Assembly (NCBI GenBank): GCA_007123975.1
Contig: SLFZ01000039.1
Coordinates: forward strand, 1-5,587
Length of the DNA: 5,587 nt
Direction: 5' to 3'
Source of the DNA: Candidatus Izemoplasma sp.
GTDB lineage: Bacteria; Bacillota_I; Bacilli_A; Izemoplasmatales; Izemoplasmataceae
This document shows positions 4,753 through 5,587 of the stretch, one piece after another (position 1 is the first letter of the stretch; every line of letters begins with the position of its first letter). Made by a program: the position numbers and the translations under genes. The notes below the pieces were generated by a model. The model was not told where the DNA came from, made no database searches, and saw only the letters and a list, made by a program, of their open reading frames with translations.

Positions 4753-5587
4753 ATTGATTATTACCGCCGCCTTGACCGGGGCGGAAGTCACCAAAGAACA
4801 CACACCCTACGTTCCCTATACCATCGACGAAATGGTGCAAGAAGCCCGCGCAGCCGTTGACGCTGGCGCCAGCGTGTTGCATGTGCATGCCCGCTATGAC
4901 GATGGCACACCAACGCAAGATAAGGACCGTTACGAGGCCATCATCAAAGCGATTCGTAAAGCATGTCCCAACGTCATCATCCAGCCTTCAACCGGTGGTG
5001 CCGTCGGCATGAGCCGCGAAGAGCGCATGCAAGTGACGGAACTTCCATTGGAGATGGCGACCTTGGATTGTGGCACCGTCAATTTCGGTGGCGACGACAT
5101 CTTCGTCAACACCGTCAACGACATCATCTATTTCGCCGAGACGATGCATCGCCGCGGCATCTACCCGGAACTTGAATGCTTTGAAAAAGGGCATATCGAC
5201 ACGGTGCTCACCCTTCACAAGCGCGGTCAGATTCATGCGCCGATGCATTTTAGTTTCGTGCTTGGCGTGTTTGGGGCGATGAAAGGTGAACCGCGCGATT
5301 TTCATTTTCTCCGCGAAAGCATTCCCGCCGATGCCACCTATTCTGTCGCCGGCATCGGGCGCTATGAGTTTCCGCTTGCAAAACTGGCCATCGAACACGG
5401 CGGCCACGTCCGCGTTGGACTCGAAGACAACATTTACCTAGAAAAAGGCGTGCTTGCGAAAGGCAACGCCGACCTCGTCAAAAAAGTGGTGGCGATGGCC
5501 CGCGCCTTTGGCCGCGAGATTGCCACGCCAGAGGAAGCCAGACGGATTTTAGGCATGAAGGAGTTTGACCATGAACGCACCTTGTAA
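4745..5587 (+). CDS. kce: 3-keto-5-aminohexanoate cleavage enzyme (BKACE family)
   Basis: A 280-residue TIM-barrel protein of the BKACE (DUF849) family. Kce is a zinc enzyme converting (5S)-5-amino-3-oxohexanoate plus acetyl-CoA to acetoacetate and 3-aminobutyryl-CoA. Counting from ATG 4745, residues recalled as active-site positions of the structurally studied Kce fall in place: Glu14, zinc ligands His46 and His48 (HVH), Ser82, Thr106 and Glu143. The C-terminal Arg222, Glu226 (third zinc ligand) and Asp227 in RVGLEDN are shifted by four relative to that enzyme. This agreement supports ATG 4745; ATG 4739, two codons upstream in frame, is also possible. Neither has a clear ribosome binding site, so translation probably depends on ribosomes finishing kal (8-bp overlap ATGGATAA). 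The frame ends with TAA at the last base of the window and appears intact. Confidence 0.96.
   Translation: MDKLIITAALTGAEVTKEHTPYVPYTIDEMVQEARAAVDAGASVLHVHARYDDGTPTQDKDRYEAIIKAIRKACPNVIIQPSTGGAVGMSREERMQVTELPLEMATLDCGTVNFGGDDIFVNTVNDIIYFAETMHRRGIYPELECFEKGHIDTVLTLHKRGQIHAPMHFSFVLGVFGAMKGEPRDFHFLRESIPADATYSVAGIGRYEFPLAKLAIEHGGHVRVGLEDNIYLEKGVLAKGNADLVKKVVAMARAFGREIATPEEARRILGMKEFDHERTL
5571..5587 (+). CDS. Start of the next operon gene (partial; possibly kdd)
   Basis: AAGGAG (5558-5563) lies 7 bases before ATG 5571, inside the end of kce and in another frame. It begins Met-Asn-Ala-Pro-Cys and then leaves the window. The spacing and the overlapping style match the other gene joints in the operon. 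Position suggests 3,5-diaminohexanoate dehydrogenase (kdd), the usual neighbour of kce and the enzyme that makes its substrate, but five residues cannot prove it. Confidence 0.55.

Overview
The window looks like part of the chromosome of an anaerobic, amino-acid-fermenting bacterium of Bacillota (Firmicutes) type. The signs are strong purine-rich ribosome binding sites, a near-perfect sigma-70/sigma-A promoter, short hairpin-plus-T terminators, a cis-acting lysine riboswitch and a lysine-to-butyrate fermentation gene set. TGA is used as a stop (end of atoA) and Trp is TGG, so the standard bacterial code fits. The exact taxon cannot be fixed from this window.

Left part (1-2343): the 3' portion of one large gene, open at the left edge. 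It encodes a Pro-Thr-Asp repeat linker followed by about 740 residues of extremely acidic, Met-rich, Lys-poor protein that ends in two tandem 120-residue repeats. This is probably an exported surface protein of unknown function. A strong intrinsic terminator follows its stop codon.

Middle (2394-2634): a consensus promoter, then a leader that folds as a complete lysine (L-box) riboswitch: helices P1-P5, the conserved core and the P2/P3 kissing loop are all visible. It ends in an intrinsic terminator hairpin whose 5' arm is the 3' strand of P1. Aptamer folding and termination are therefore mutually exclusive, which predicts that lysine turns the operon ON. This is the reverse of the usual biosynthetic lysine riboswitch and the logic expected for a catabolic operon.

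Right part (2653-5587): five tightly packed, partly overlapping genes: a MaoC/PhaJ-type enoyl-CoA hydratase, the two subunits of a butyrate/acetoacetate-type CoA-transferase (atoD, atoA), 3-aminobutyryl-CoA ammonia-lyase (kal) and 3-keto-5-aminohexanoate cleavage enzyme (kce). A well-placed ribosome binding site and ATG at the very end announce another gene, plausibly kdd.

Together these enzymes form the lower half of lysine fermentation. Kce converts 3-keto-5-aminohexanoate plus acetyl-CoA to acetoacetate and 3-aminobutyryl-CoA. Kal deaminates the latter to crotonyl-CoA, which is then reduced to butyryl-CoA. AtoDA moves CoA from butyryl-CoA to acetoacetate, giving butyrate and acetoacetyl-CoA. 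The upper-half genes (kamA, kamD, kamE, kdd) are not in the window and presumably lie downstream. The MaoC-like hydratase is an extra that could link crotonyl-CoA with (R)-3-hydroxybutyryl-CoA.
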